Part shown: positions 47,251 through 60,181 of the stretch, in pieces
Position numbering within the stretch: the first letter of the stretch is position 1
Layout: the number at the start of each line of letters is the position of its first letter
From: Rehmannia glutinosa
Lineage: Eukaryota; Streptophyta; Magnoliopsida; Lamiales; Orobanchaceae
Assembly (NCBI GenBank): GCA_016081115.2
Contig: JABTTQ020002190.1
Coordinates: forward strand, 62,001-126,000
Direction: 5' to 3'
DNA: 64,000 nt
Program-made: the position numbers and the translations under genes
Notes under the pieces: generated by a model
The model's input: only the letters and a program-made list of their open reading frames with translations
What the model was told of the DNA's origin: nothing
The model's database searches: none

Positions 47251-48756
47251 TGTTTGAATCTTACAACTGCAAGTGTACAGTGTAGTTTAGAATAATGGTA
47301 AGCAAGGTCGTATTCCTCAGGGATTGACTACGAAACACTTAGGCTATAATAACATCGCATTTCAATTTTATTGAAGCGACCGAATCTCATGTTTTTAGAA
47401 AAATAAAAAATTAATAGAAAGAGAAATAAATTTTCGAACCCCACAAGTATTTTCCACAACCACAGAAGCAACCTTAGGCACATAATCTCAACATGTTTCT
47501 TCAATATTAAATTCAATTAAAGTTTCAAAACCAAATCATGTGTTTCTATGGGTTCAATTCCTTAAATAGTTTATTCCCACTCCCAGGTGGCACATAAACA
47601 GTAGATTAATAATAATTGAGGTCTCCCGATCCATCACAACTATTATTAACTCCCAAAAAATCTTTGAATTGAAATACTCCCCACAAACAGAAGTAGTTTC
47701 CCAATACATTACCCTGTTTTATGTTTGAATTCGATTTTCGTCTTGCTAGAACTCACCTCCCGGATTATGGACTAATAAGTATGACATGCAAATTATTGGC
47801 CAAATAATCAACAATTAAGAATAAGCACTCGAATTCATAAAATAAAACACATGAATCAATTAAGAAAACAATTATTTTAGATTTAACATGAATCTTTAGT
47901 TTTGATTATGCCCTAAGATCCGAAATATTAGCCAAACATAGATCACAAATTCATAGACAAACTTGAAATCAACATTGTGACATCGTTTAAGCGCATACAA
48001 GAGATCTAAACTAAGAAAGAAAATCTCTTCTTGTCAGGATGGATTCTCCTTCCAAGCCTTCGAAGCTCTTGTGCTTCCGTAGATGCGAAAGGCCTTGTGG
48101 TGCTCTTCTTGACCTAGCCCTTCTCTCTCAAAAGACCTTTGATCTTGTGTTTCTGTGAATTTGGTGTGTTGTATGGTGTATGAATGATGTATATAAGATG
48201 ATGAAAATTCGTTTAGGCCTTGGTCCCCCTTATATAGGTGCTTTGAGAGATCACTGGTAGAGTTCTGATGGGATTAGGACTCAAATTCAGCCCCAGACAC
48301 ATCGCACCAGCCGTGACAACCCACACGGTCAGGTTGTGCGATCCAAATTTGCTCCTGGGGTGTTCAAGAAAGTTGTCGCCCGTTCTCTTAGCTTTCCATA
48401 GCCACTTGAATTACCTCAATATCAATTTTGTAGAGAAAGTTATGGCCAAATTACTAAACTCTACCAGTGTTGGAAGCTGTTAGCGCGTTTGGACGTTTTT
48501 GAAGGAAATTCCCTTTTGTTCGACCGTCCATGCTTCTTTCCTTCACATTTTTGCTCATACCTTGTCTTTTGACATATCATTTTGAAACATGCTACCACGT
48601 TTTGTCCAATTTAGCTCCATTTTCTACAAATTCACAAGAGCACGCAATATTACACCCAACAAAGAAAACAAAGTAAAATACATTAAATATACATGCAGAT
48701 GCATCAATTATATATCAAAATAAGCCCTTAAAAGCACGTATATTTTACACGTATCA
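47251..48756 (-). repeat. 3' LTR of the second LARD-like element
   Basis: 1506 bp between TG and CA ends, directly preceded by a purine tract, which marks it as a 3' LTR. A TATATAA box lies near 48190-48197 in the expected U3 area. Confidence 0.75.
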
Positions 48757-49257
48757 AAATCCTCCAAACTTAAACCATTGCTCGTCCTCGAGCAAATTAA
48801 GAAAAATAATATCAAGGGGTACAAAGAACACACAAGAACACTATAAACATTCAATCTTATTAGACTCTATATTTAAGTAAACCATGCAATTCATTATCAA
48901 TAAGTCATCAATTACAAGTTCGGCATAATTAATACTCTCTTGGGTACTTGACATCGCGACTCACAAGTAGTAGTGTATCACTCAACTCTCAAAGTGTAAG
49001 TGTTTACGCTCAAAATTAATTCCATGAATGTAGAACTACCATAGTCTTGCAAATCGCCTTAACATCTCTACCATTTTTGTGTGCACAACTTAAGAATAAA
49101 AAAAAACATTTTATTAGGTTGTAATGTAGGCTCTTTGGTAAGGGTAGGAAAAATTTGAATTAAGTGACTTGACTTGAGCAAATAGAATTTAAGCACACAG
49201 ACTTGTAACTCACCAACCCAATTTTATCATAAAACTCATTTTTTTCAAGATATGTTC

Positions 49258-49530
49258 TTTTTCTACTCAACTCCACCCTTTTTCTTCTTTTTTTTTTCTT
49301 AGGCCTTTTTGCCTTTTTTTTTGCCTTTTTTTTCCTTTTTTCTTTAGCCTTAAGCTCTCAAATTTTTCACAATTTTTAGAATTTTTCTTTTCGTTTCTTT
49401 CCTTTGCTCGATTTTCTCTCTTTCTTGTTTCAAAGATTTTTCTTTCTTTTTCGAGCTTCATTCTTCTTTCATTCACCTAGATACTGCTCATCCCTCATTC
49501 TTTTGCTAACTTTCTCTCTTTTTCATAATT
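49258..49530 (-). repeat. Polypurine/polypyrimidine tract
   Basis: The plus strand is almost entirely pyrimidine (CCTTTTTTTTTGCC, TTTCTTTCTTTTTC), so the element's sense strand is GA-rich. Any Lys/Glu-rich frame here reflects composition only. Confidence 0.75.
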
Positions 49531-49602
49531 TTCACCACATCTTACTCAAAGATGAACTCACTCCATTCACCTCTCCTCTATAATGGCGGCCATAAAAATA
49601 GC

Positions 49603-50112
49603 TTATGGGACAAGGCGATTGAAGGATCCAAACTTCATATCAATGCACTTGGCCACCACATCCATCAACTTGTGGTAGTCATCCTTGGTCAACTTCTTCA
49701 AAGCAGAGTAGTTAGGTTTGCCAGCTGACTCTGGCTTGGCTATCTTTTTCCATGCCTGCACCAAATCAACCTCCTTCCTAGTAAGCTCCATCAGTCCACT
49801 GGTGGGAAGGTGCAAATACTCCGCCAAGTCAGCCGCAGTCAACTTAATGTCCTTTCTATTCATAGACGAATGGATTCCATCATCGTGAATAGAAGCATTC
49901 ACGTAAAACATGACTACCTCCTCCTGGAAGGTTTGGGTCATCTCCAGCGTGAGAAATCTTTTCAGCCCAGATTTCTCAAGGTTCTTAACAATATTTTCAG
50001 CCAACTCCTTGTCAAACGCCTTCTTGGCAAGGCATTCAAAATCCACTAGCAAACCCACGTGGATCTTCTCAGCAAGTTTAGCAAAGTTAAGAACAGCTTC
50101 CTTGGGTGCCAT
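49603..50112 (-). pseudogene. Third ORF of a Sirevirus-like copia, N-terminal part (plant transposon protein domain)
   Basis: Starts at ATG 50112 (MAPKEAVLNFAKLAEKIHVGL), 169 codons. The middle, QEEVVMFYVNASIHDDGIHSSMNRKDIKLTAADLAEYLHLPTSG, matches the pattern of the 'putative plant transposon protein' domain seen in the ORF after pol of Sirevirus-type copia elements (Q/E-EFYANx...V-G-x-x-x-x-L-x-x-x-x-L-x-x-x-L-x-x-P). The role of this ORF is not established; it has been called env-like. It ends at TAA after LVP where AIFMAAIIEER continues in frame, so the stop is probably a point mutation. Read together with the RNase H at 60484-60714 once gypsy G is removed. Confidence 0.65.
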
Positions 50113-50363
50113 ATTGAGTATTGAGAATGAGAATGAAGAACTAGGGTTTCATTTTTGCAGAGAGAGTTTTCTGAGAGTCTTGAAAATTTGAGAATAAAGT
50201 AAAGAGAGAGAAAATGGCTTTTGAGTATGTAAGTGACTTGAAGAGACGGTTTTAGAATTTCAAAGGGTTAAAACATGATCAACGGTTGAGATCAAAAGTT
50301 TCAAACCACATTAATTTCCTCGCATTAAATGCGGCAGTATTTATATCCAATCATGGGTAAAAA
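50113..50363 (-). other. Copia region upstream of the third ORF
   Basis: Joins 60182-60483 when gypsy G is removed. GA-rich leader near 50160-50215 on the minus strand. No ORF. Confidence 0.45.
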
Positions 50364-51668
50364 TGACGCCTACCCTTATTGCTACTATTAGAAAGTAACA
50401 AAAATAAGCGCCTTTCGACCACAAAGTCTTTTCAAAATGTGTAAATATTTTTTTTCTTTTCCTGTGTTTAAATGTAATAACAGACGATCAACGAAAACCC
50501 TGTACATTGCAGTGAAGATTTTATCATTTAGAGGCAAAAGGCTAGTCAACCCTGTTTGTACATAAACACGATGACTAGATATACAAACCCAAAACTCAAA
50601 CCAACAAATTATTTAAATATTTTTACAATAAAGTTTCAAAAGTTATATACGATGAGTTTCTACATATAACACAAATGTGAAGCCAAACCAAAATGAACCC
50701 AACTACAAGCCTGTGTGTCGTCATCCATATCCATGATCCTCAAAACTGAAAGAACTCCAAAGATCGCACGATAAGCCAAAAGCTCAGGCATACCTATGCT
50801 CACCTGCAATGCATGAACTATATGAGCTAAAGCTCAGCAAGTAAAAACCATGCATGTCCAAAGAATAATGATGCTTTTACAACATGTAATGCTAACATGT
50901 AAATGCCATGAATCAAAATACTTTTCTTAAATCATTTTCTTTCATTTGGGCCCCTGACCCAACTACTAAGCACTGGAAAAGAGCTCTGCACACAGCAATA
51001 ATCAAATGGCCAATAATATCAGTATAAATCTACGTGTGGACCATCCTCCCATGGCCCAGCCAAGGGTCCCCTACTTGCGTCCCTTGTGTCCGCCAAGAAG
51101 TATCCCACCCCGTAGGGTCATACATATGTACTCACAAATGGACCATCCTCCTGTGACCCACCGAGAGCCCATCTCCCATCTAGCTCTGTGTTCACCAGGA
51201 AGTATCCCACTTGCTATACCTAAATATATATCATAGGCACGCTCAGCGTGCCTCAGTGCACTAGCAGTGGTCAGCAAATATCTATTTTCTTCCAGAAAAT
51301 ATTTTCGTGCATGCAAACATCCTTTTCTAATATGCATGCGCATGCAAATGCTATGAAATGTCATGTTCAACGGCTCACCAAACATATTGCAACATCATAC
51401 AAGCCAATTATGCAACATATAATACCCACACATATTCAACAAGATACCACAGTCACATATCATACAATTAATTTAAACAATACTATGTTCATGCATTACA
51501 GTTGCAGATGGATTTTTACTCACCTTTCACCGTTGGTAGGCTATTGAAAGTTAGCAAAATGTCTTTTCCACTAACCGTATATATGAGCAATCTATAATGA
51601 CACAAGGTATTATTTCATAATATTAATTTAATCAATGAGTTTATTAGCCTAATCTCATGAGGGGACCG

Positions 51669-51706
<38 letters not shown>

Positions 51707-53157
51707 AACTTAATGTGTAAAACATTATAATTATTGAATCTTATTAGCCAAACCTGACCAACCTCATTTGTCCCTTTGTATGAAATTCAAATAATAAGAA
51801 TTTTAAACTAATCCATATTCATCTACAACCTAAATTTTTCCATGTGAACTTCTTACTATATTATCACAAATCCATCATGGCACTTCTCACATTTAGTGCA
51901 TACAAAACCATAAAAAATCCTTTAAACTAGTTTTGTACTATTATAAAATCAAAGGAAAAAGGTTGATTTGGAATTCCCTAATCAATTAGCCTTTATGCAA
52001 GCTCCTGTATCTATTTATTTCTTGTAATCACGTTTGTGTGTGTCATATAGATGATATATATATATATATATTATAGTATGAAATAAAAAGAACTACAAAT
52101 TATTTGGGGTAGAATTTACATATATATAGTTTCTCTCTGGATTAGTTCTCGCCTCTCTGTCTCATAAAGCAGGTAATATTCTTGTTAATTAGGCCACCTA
52201 CTAACCATAAAAATAGTTTTTATCCCAATTTCTATCATCCTTTTGCAAGATAGTAGACCTAAGAAGTTTAATTGTTAGCTAGAAACATCAATTATGAGAA
52301 ATAACTATTGTCAGACATTGAGAAATTCAATAAGATGAGCTTTAGATTTGAAGTTTGCTACCTTTTTTTTTTCACCTTCTCCACTTTTCTATTTCCTTGT
52401 TGAAGACCAGCCCCTAGCTTTGTTTTTGTTTCCTCTTTTCTCTGTTGCGAGTGTGCCGAGCTTTGGGTTTATACAACTAAATGGAATATATGTTTATCCT
52501 TTATTTCTTAAGGCGGTGTGGGTGCTTTGTAAGGTTACAAGACACATGTTATAAAGTTACAACTCACTCGTGTATTTATATAAGTTAGTTTTTTTTTTTT
52601 AATAACTAATCATAATTAAGGTAACCTACCCTGTTTCACACTTGTACATATATATAAAAGCTACACACCCACACACATATGACATTGTTCACACATATAT
52701 ATACTTATATTATAATACAAAGTCTAAGGCCCTAATTTATTTTCTAATTATGATTTACTCCCTCCTACCTTTTTTTAAATAAAACTATTGATCTCAAATA
52801 CTATACCATCATATATTACATTAATTTGTTCAATCAATTTGTTTGCATTTTATATTTCCCGTTACACATATTGCTGCCACCTTTCACCCTTAAATTTACC
52901 ACGTGTAGCCTTGTAAACTTATTCTTTCAATGTTACCACGTGTAACTTAATAGCTAGCATTTAATAATCCAAAAACTAAATACCATTTTTTTAACTACTT
53001 AAATTAGTAATCCAACGGCTAATCACTATAAGAGAGTTTCAAAATTATAAAACTAGCAATGTCATATATGATAACCAGATTATGCAAATAGCATATTACC
53101 AATATGTAATGCATGAACTATATTGGCCAGTGAGTAGTGAGAGGCTCAGGTATTACA
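50364..53157 (-). repeat. 3' LTR of gypsy G
   Basis: 2794 bp. Minus reading TGTAATACCTGAGCC to GTAGGCGTCA. It includes (TA)n runs (51670-51701, 52050-52072) and a two-copy block around 51030-51215 matching that in G2. Confidence 0.92.
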
Positions 53158-53170
53158 TCCTCCCCTCCTT
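53158..53170 (-). other. Polypurine tract of gypsy G
   Basis: Minus AAGGAGGGGAGGA directly before the 3' LTR, identical to the tract of G2. Confidence 0.85.
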
Positions 53171-53199
53171 ATAAAAATTGCGTCCTCTTGAAATTTTTC

Positions 53200-54480
53200 T
53201 TACCGGAATAGATGAGGGTACTTAGCTATCATTGTGTCTTCTCTTTTCCAAGTAGCTTCTTCTACTGATTGATTCCTCCAAAGTACTTTAACTAATGGGA
53301 TTTCCTTATTCCTGAGTTTCTTTACTTCTCGTAACAATATCCCCACATGTATCTCTTCGTAGCTTAAATCCGTTTTCAACTCTATCGGCTCGTTTGTCAA
53401 AATGTGAGATGGGTTTGCAACATATTTCCTCAACATAGAAAAATGGAATACATCATGAATTTGAGACATTGACGCAGGTAAGTCAAGTCTGTAAGCCATA
53501 TCACCAATTCTCTCAGTAATATGAAACGGTCCTATGTATCTAGGACTAAGTTTTCCTTTCTTTCCAAATCGCATTACCCTTTTCATCGGTGCCACCTTAA
53601 GAAACACTCGATCTCCTACAGAAAATTCTAACATTCTTCTTCTTTGATCTGAGTAGCTTTTCTATCGGCTCTGAGTAGTTTCCATTCTCTGCCGAATTTG
53701 CATTGCGGCTTCTATCATTTCTTGAACCAGGTTTGAACCTAAAAGCTTCTTTTCATCAACCTAGTCCCAGTGAACCAACGATCTACACTTTCTACCGTAC
53801 AACCCATCCCGATAGTGGCTTGATAGTTATTGTTATAGGAAAATTCTGTCAAAGGTAGATATTTACTCCATTGTCCTTCAAAATCTAGAACACATGCTCT
53901 AAGCATATCTTCTAAAGTTTGTATTGTTCTTTCTGATTGTCCGTTGGTCTGAGGGTGATACGATGTACTAAACGATAATTGTGTTCCTACTGCCTTTCGT
54001 AGACTCTTCCAAAAAATAGATAAGAATCTAGAGCCTCTATCTGAAATAATAGATAGTGGCACACCGTGAAGTCTAACAACTTCTTGTATATAAATTTGTG
54101 CATATCAATCCATAGAATAAGTAGAACAAATAGGAATAAAATGAGCAGATTTGGTTAATCTATCTACGATCACCCAAATAGCATAGCACCCTTTGACAGT
54201 TTTGGGCAAACCTGTCAGAAAATCTATGGTGATCCTTTCCCATTTTCATTCTGGAATAGGCAGAGGTTGCAACGTTCCAGCTGACCTTTTGTGTTCCGCC
54301 TTTATTTGTTAACAGGTGAAATATTGTTCCACGTATTGGGCGATATCACCTTTTATGCCTGGCCACCAGTAATGCATCTTCAAATCTGTGTACATTTTAG
54401 TAGCTCCTGGATGTACAGAATATGGCATTGAATGCGCTTATGCTAGAACATCCTCTTGAAGATTTTCCCTGTTGGGCACG
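53200..54480 (-). pseudogene. Gypsy G integrase
   Basis: Minus strand: zinc domain about 54450-54290 (HSMPYSVHPGATKMYTDLKMHYWW, with a stop in place of a Cys in the second pair region). Core to 53740: FLTGLPKTVK, VIVDRLTKSAHFI, SIISDRGSRFLSIFWKS, TSYHPQTNGQSERTIQTLEDM. C-terminal 53634-53200: LEFSVGDRVFLKVAPMKRVM, PRYIGPFHITERIGDMAYRL, LRKYVANPSHIL and the chromo-like tail KVLWRNQSVEEATWKRED. In-frame stops near 54440 and 54100 and a frameshift near 53740. Confidence 0.88.
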
Positions 54481-54759
54481 CATAACCATTCTTTAAATCG
54501 AAGTACTCCATCCTCAAATATTTTTAAGTCAGAAGACACTCCTGAGGCAATATTTTCCTTCACTTTAACATAGTAATAATCACCATGTTGTTCTTATTGA
54601 ATTCGATCAAGTAGCGCCAGTCGGAGTGTTAACGCTGCTAATTTAGCTTCAATAGACCCTAATGATACAACCTCTACGTTCATTTTCTGAAGATCCATTA
54701 ATTCTAGTTTCCGAATGCGAATCGTAATTGCATTGCTTTGTATTGATTTCTGGCTCACG

Positions 54760-56180
54760 CATCTTCTACAACATTGGCTTTACCAAGATAATAGTTGATC
54801 TCACAATGTAGTCCTTCACTAATTCCAACCATCGATGTTGTCGCATATTTAGTTCTTTTTGTGTGAAGAAGTACTTTAAACTCTTGTGATCTGTGTAGAT
54901 CTCACATAGGTAATGCCTCCATATTGTAAGCGAAAATACCACTGCAACAAGCTCTAAATCATGCTTTGGGTAGTTCTTTTCATAGTCCTTCAATTGTCTA
55001 GACGCATACGCAATCACCTTACCATTTTGCATCAATACGCATCCTAGGTCATTCTTCGACTCGTCACTATAAACTACAAACCTCCAGTACCTGATGGAAT
55101 TGATAGAATAGGTGCTGAAGTCAATCTCTTCTTCATTTCTTGAAAGCTTTGTTCGCATGATTCTGTCCATTTGAATGAGATACTCTTTCTAGTCAATTGT
55201 TTTAAAGGCGAAGCAATCTTGGAGAATATTTCTACAAATCGGCGATAATAGCCAGCAAAACCAAGAAAACTACGTATTTATGAAGGATTTGTGGGTTGTG
55301 GCCAATTGCTATTAGTCTCGACTTTACTTGGATCAACCGAGATTCCTGCTCCGACCACAACATGTCCTAAGAATACTACTCTATCTAGCCAGAATTCACA
55401 TTTCTTAAATTTGGCATATAATTGTTTTACTTTTAGGACCTCTAACACAATTCTTAAGTGTTCATCGTGCTCCTCTTTTGTCCTAGAGTAGATCAAGATA
55501 TCATCAATAAATACAATAATGAATTTATCTAGAAAATCCCTAAATACCCGATTCATCAAGTCCATGAAAGCGATTGGGCATTCGTTAACCCAAATGGCAT
55601 CACCAGAAATTCATAGTGTCCATACCTTGTCTTTCAAGGTTTGTCTTGGTTATATCATTTTCTTTTATTTTCGGTGATGGTACGGGATCGCAAGTCGATC
55701 TTGAAAATGCTTTGATGCACCTTGAAGTTGATCGAACAAATCATCGATTCGAGGTAGTGGGTATTTATTATTGATTGTAACCTTGTTTATTTCTTGATAG
55801 TCAATACACAATCTCAACGCACCATTCTTCTTTTTTAACGAATAGGGTGGCGCACCCCATGGCGAGAAGCTAAGTCTGATAAAGCCTTTGTCCAATAGCT
55901 CTTGCAATTGTATCTTCAACTCTTTCAATTCAGATGGAGCCATGCGGTATGGAGCTTTAGAGATTGGAGACGTTTTTGGAAGTAAGTCAATAACAAATTC
56001 GATCTCGCGATCAGGTGGTAATCCGGGAAGATCATCTGGAAATACATCAGGATATTCTCTCACAATTGGAACTTCATCAAGGACTAGTTGGTGTTGTTCC
56101 TCGATTTTCAAGAAAATTACTAAGTATCCTTCACAACCACAATTTAGTAAACGTTGTGCCTCTAGTGCTGATATCATTGG
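54760..56180 (-). pseudogene. Gypsy G reverse transcriptase and RNase H
   Basis: RT 56177-55665: YPDVFPDDLPGLPPDREIEFVIDLLPKTSPI, APYRMAPSELKELKIQLQELL, CIDYQEINKVTINNKYPLPRIDD. The second RT part 55565-55278 has the catalytic FIDDILIYSRTKEEHDEH and FLGHVV. RNase H 55170-54766: FVVYSDESKNDLGCVLMQNGKVIAYASRQLKDYEKNY and TDHKSLKYFF. Frameshifts separate the parts near 55665 and 55270. Confidence 0.88.
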
Positions 56181-56289
56181 AAATCTAACGCGGGTTGTGA
56201 TTTCGACGAAGGTAAATGGATCTTCGCATTAGGTTGAAAGGTTACTATCTTTTTCTGACGATCGATTGTAGCACCATACTTTGATAACC

Positions 56290-57211
56290 AATCCATACCC
56301 TAAATGATATCGTAGTCATTCATGGGTAACAAAATTAGATCAACATAAAGTTCTCTATTTTCGATTGGAATAGCACAAGCTTTCAAAATTTGATTTGTTT
56401 GTTTTGAATATCCCGAGGGAATTGTTACATTGTAACCCACTTCAGCTACATCAGGTGTCCTACCCAGTCTCCTCACATACTCAATGGATGCAAATGAATG
56501 TGACACTCCCGAATCAAATAGTACGAATGTTGGGGTGTCAAAGATAAAAAGTTTACCTATCACCACCGATGGGTTTGCCTCTGCGTCTGCTCTGGTGATA
56601 GTAAATGCTCTGGCTGGCACATTCTTTTGTCCTATAGAGTTCAGCCTATTTGGGCATGCACTAGCAAAATGTCCTGGCATCCCATACGTAAAACATCTCC
56701 TGGTATCTATCGTGCAACTCCTAGTATGTTAAGTCTTGCACCTAGGGCAAAAAGTAGTGTTATAGATGCCTTACTTTGATCAGCTCTTTGACGCTTAACT
56801 TGTTCTCATTGTTGTTGTCCTTGACGTGGTTGAAAGTTGGATTTCTCTTTGTTGAACTTGAAAAACTCTCTTATTCTAGGACCCTGTTGTACTGGAACAT
56901 ATTATTTAGAGTTCGCAACCAATCTTCTGCTGCTATGGGATCTTCTGCATCTTTAAAGTTTGGTCGATTTAGCTTTCGGAATCTTTCTCCCACTATCTCG
57001 ACTTGATCTATCATTTGCCGTGGTCTTTTCATTTGAACTCTCTATTCTTCAGCTATATCCCTTGAATTAATGAGTTGTTGTATTTGTTCAGATTGTCCCT
57101 GGTTGAGTTTTATAAGTCTAATAACGACATTATCTAGATCACTAGTTAGAACAGGTGTCCCCGTCCTTGGTTTCTATCCCTACCACTACTTTCACCTCTA
57201 GTTCTCACCAT
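56290..57211 (-). pseudogene. Gypsy G gag and protease
   Basis: A short start at ATG 57211 (MVRTRGESSGRDRN) soon meets stops. Gag homology is visible at 57000-56880 (ERFRKLNRPNFKDAEDPIAAEDWLRTL). The knuckle region ends MPGHFASACPNRLN (about 56680-56640). Protease 56600-56300: VIGKLFIFDTPTFVLFDSGVSHSFAS (DSGVS active-site loop) and LPMNDYDII near the end. Confidence 0.8.
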
Positions 57212-57367
57212 AGCTGAAACACTATCTTAGGGAAATCTAATAACACATGGCCAATATAATTTCACGAAACATAATGCATCAGACAATAAAATAAAACTTA
57301 TTGGCATGGCTGTGCTCCACAAGTTTTGAGTTCATGAACATGGATAGTCTAAAGAACCTGTAGCCGT

Positions 57368-57379
57368 GCTCTGATACCA
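57368..57379 (-). other. Primer binding site of gypsy G, tRNA-iMet
   Basis: Minus TGGTATCAGAGC, 5 bp inside the 5' LTR boundary. Confidence 0.9.
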
Positions 57380-57384
57380 CTCTA

Positions 57385-59070
57385 TGACGCCCACCCCTAT
57401 TGCTACTATTAGAAAGTAACAAATAGCACAACTCGACCACAAAGTCTTTTTAAAATGTGTAAATATTTTTTTTTCTTTTCCTGTGTTTAAATTTAATAAC
57501 AGACGATCAACGAAAACCCTGTACATTGCAGCGAAGATTTTATCAGTTAGAGGCAAAAGGCTAGTCAACCCTGTTTGTACATAAACACGAAGACTAGATA
57601 TACAAACCCAAAACTCAAACCAACAAACGATTTAAATATTTTTACAATAAAGTTTCAAAAGTTATATACAAAGGTACGAGTTTCTACATATAACACAACT
57701 GAAGCCAAACCAAAATGAACCCAACTACAAGCCTGACAGGTCGTCATCCATATCCATGAGCCTCAAAACCTGAAAGAACTTCAGCACTGCACAGTAAGCC
57801 AAAAGCTCAGGCATACCTATGCTCACCTGCAATGCATGAACTATATGAGCTAAAGCTCATCAAGTAAAAATCATGCATGTCCAAAGAATAATGATGCTTT
57901 TACAACATGTAATGCTAACATGTAAATGCCAGGAATCAAAATACTTTTCTTAAATCATTTTCTTTCATTTGGGCCCCTGACCCAACTACTAAGCACTGGA
58001 AAAGAGCTCTGCACACAGCAATAATCAAATGACCAATAATATCAGTATGAATCTACGTGTGGACCATCCTCCCGCGGCCCAGCCAAGGGTCCCCTACTTG
58101 CGTCCCTTGTGTCCGCCAAGAAGTATCACACCCCGCAGGGTCATACATAGATACTCACAAATGGACCATCCTCCTGTGACCCACCGAGAGCCCATCTCCC
58201 ATCTAGCTCTGTGTTCACCAGGAAGTATCCCACTTGCTATACCTAAATATATATCATAAGCACGCTCAGCGTGCCTCAGTGCACTAGCAGTGGTCAGCAA
58301 ATATCTAGTTTCTTCCAGAAAATATTTTCGTGCATGCGAACATCCTCTTCTAATATGCATGCACATGCAAATGCTGTGAATGGCATGTTCAACGGCTCAC
58401 CAAACACCATATTGCAACATCATACAAGCCAATTATGCAACATATAATACCCATACATATTCAACAAGATACCACTAGTCACATATCATACAATTAATTT
58501 AAACAATACTATGTTCATGCATTACAATTGCAGATGGATTTTTACTTACCTTTCACCGTTGGTAGGCTATTGAAAGTTAGCAAAATGTCTTTTCCACTAA
58601 CCGTATATATGAGCAATCTCTAATGACACAAGGTATTATTTCATACTATTAATTTAATCAATGAGTTTATTAGCCTAATCTCATGAGGGGACCGAACATA
58701 TATATATATATATATATATAGTTAAACTTAATGTGTAAAACATTATAATTATTAAATCTTATTAGCCAAACCTGACCAACCTCATTTGTCCCTTTGTATG
58801 AAATTCAAATAACAAGAATTTTGAACTAATCCATATTCATCTACAACCTAAAATTTTCCATGTGAACTTCTTACTATATTATCACAAATTCATCATGGCA
58901 CTTCTCACATTTAGTGCATACAAAACCATAAAAAATCCTTTAAACTAGTTTTGTACTATTATAAAATCAAAGGAAAAAGGTTGATTTGGAATTCCCTAAT
59001 CAATTAGCCTTTATGCAAGCTCATGTATCTATTTATTTCTTGTAATCACGTATGTGTGTGTCATATAGAT

Positions 59071-59101
<31 letters not shown>

Positions 59102-60181
59102 ATGAAATAAAAAGAACTACCAATTCTTTGGGGTAGAATTTACATATGTATAGTTTCTCTCATGAATTAGTCCTCGCCTCTCTGTCTCATAAAGCAGGTA
59201 ATATTCTTGTTAATTAGGCCACCTACTAACCATAATAATAGTCTTTTATCCCAATTTCTATCATCCTTTTGCAAGATAGTAGACCTAAGAAGTTTAATTG
59301 TTAGCTAGAAACATCAATTATGAGAAATAACTATTGTCAGACATTGAGAAATTCAATAAGATGAGCTTTAGATTTGAAGTTTGCTACCTTTTTTTTTTCA
59401 CCTTCTCAACTTTTCTATTTCCTTGTTGAAGACCAGCCCCTACCTTTGTTTTTTTTCCTCTTTTCTCACCTACGAGTGTGCCGAGCTTTAGGTTTATACT
59501 ACTAAATGGAATATATATTTATCCTTTATTTCTTAAGGCGGTGTGGGTGCTTTGTAAGGTTACAAGACACATGTTATAAAGTTAAAACTCACTCGTGTAT
59601 TTATATAAGTTAGTTTTTTTAATAACTAATCATAATTAAGGTAACCTACCCTGTTTCACACTTGTACATATATATATATAAGCTACACACCCACACACGT
59701 ATGACATTGTTCACACATATATATACTTATAATATAATACAAAGTCTAAGGCCCTAATTTATTTTGTAATTATGATTTACTCCCTCCTACCTTTTTTTTA
59801 AATAAAACTATTGATCTCAAATACTATACCATCATATATTACATTAATCCGTTCAATCAATTTGTTTGCATTTTATATTTCCCGTTACACATATTGCTGC
59901 CACCTTTCACCCTTAAATTTACCACGTGTAGCCTTGTAAACTTATCCTTTCAATGTTACCACGTGTAACTTAATAACTAGCATTTAATAATCCAAAAACT
60001 AAATACAATTTTTTTAACTACTTAAATTAGTAATCCAACGGCTAATCAATATAAGAGAGTTTCAAAAATTATAAAACTAGCAATGTCATATATGATAATC
60101 AGATTATGCAAATAGCATATTACCAATATGTAATGCATGAACTATATTGGCCAGTGAGTAGTGAGAGGCTCGGGTATTACA
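57385..60181 (-). repeat. 5' LTR of gypsy G
   Basis: 2797 bp, matches 50364-53157 with scattered single-base differences and different TA-run lengths (58699-58720, 59070-59095). Confidence 0.92.

Larger units (their letters stand above)
47251..49575 (-). mobile_element. Second LARD-like element, 3' LTR plus part of the interior
   Basis: Minus strand: interior 49575-48757, purine tract TTTAAGTTTGGAGGATTT (48757-48775), then LTR 48756-47251 (TGATACGTG...GATTCAAACA). The LTR shares phrases with the LARD at 2566 (CCATAACTNTCTCTACAAA, ATTCAAGTGGCTAT, GTACACTTGC) but differs elsewhere and lacks the GCGCTGCAGCGC array. No 5' LTR is found and the left limit of the interior is uncertain. Confidence 0.7.
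50364..60181 (-). mobile_element. Ty3/gypsy element G (Tekay-like), full length, defective
   Basis: 9818 bp on the minus strand: 5' LTR 57385-60181, primer site, short leader, gag, protease, RT, RNase H, integrase, purine tract (53158-53170), 3' LTR 50364-53157. The flanking 5-mers (AAAAA and TAAAC) do not match cleanly. It splits a copia element: RNase H is on the right, the third ORF on the left. The coding region has many stops and shifts. Confidence 0.92.

Noticed and set aside
51006..51236. Plus-strand ORFs with DHPP/SIP repeats in both G LTRs (also 58029-58259)
   Set aside because: They come from the internal LTR duplication; antisense to the element, with no sign of coding constraint.
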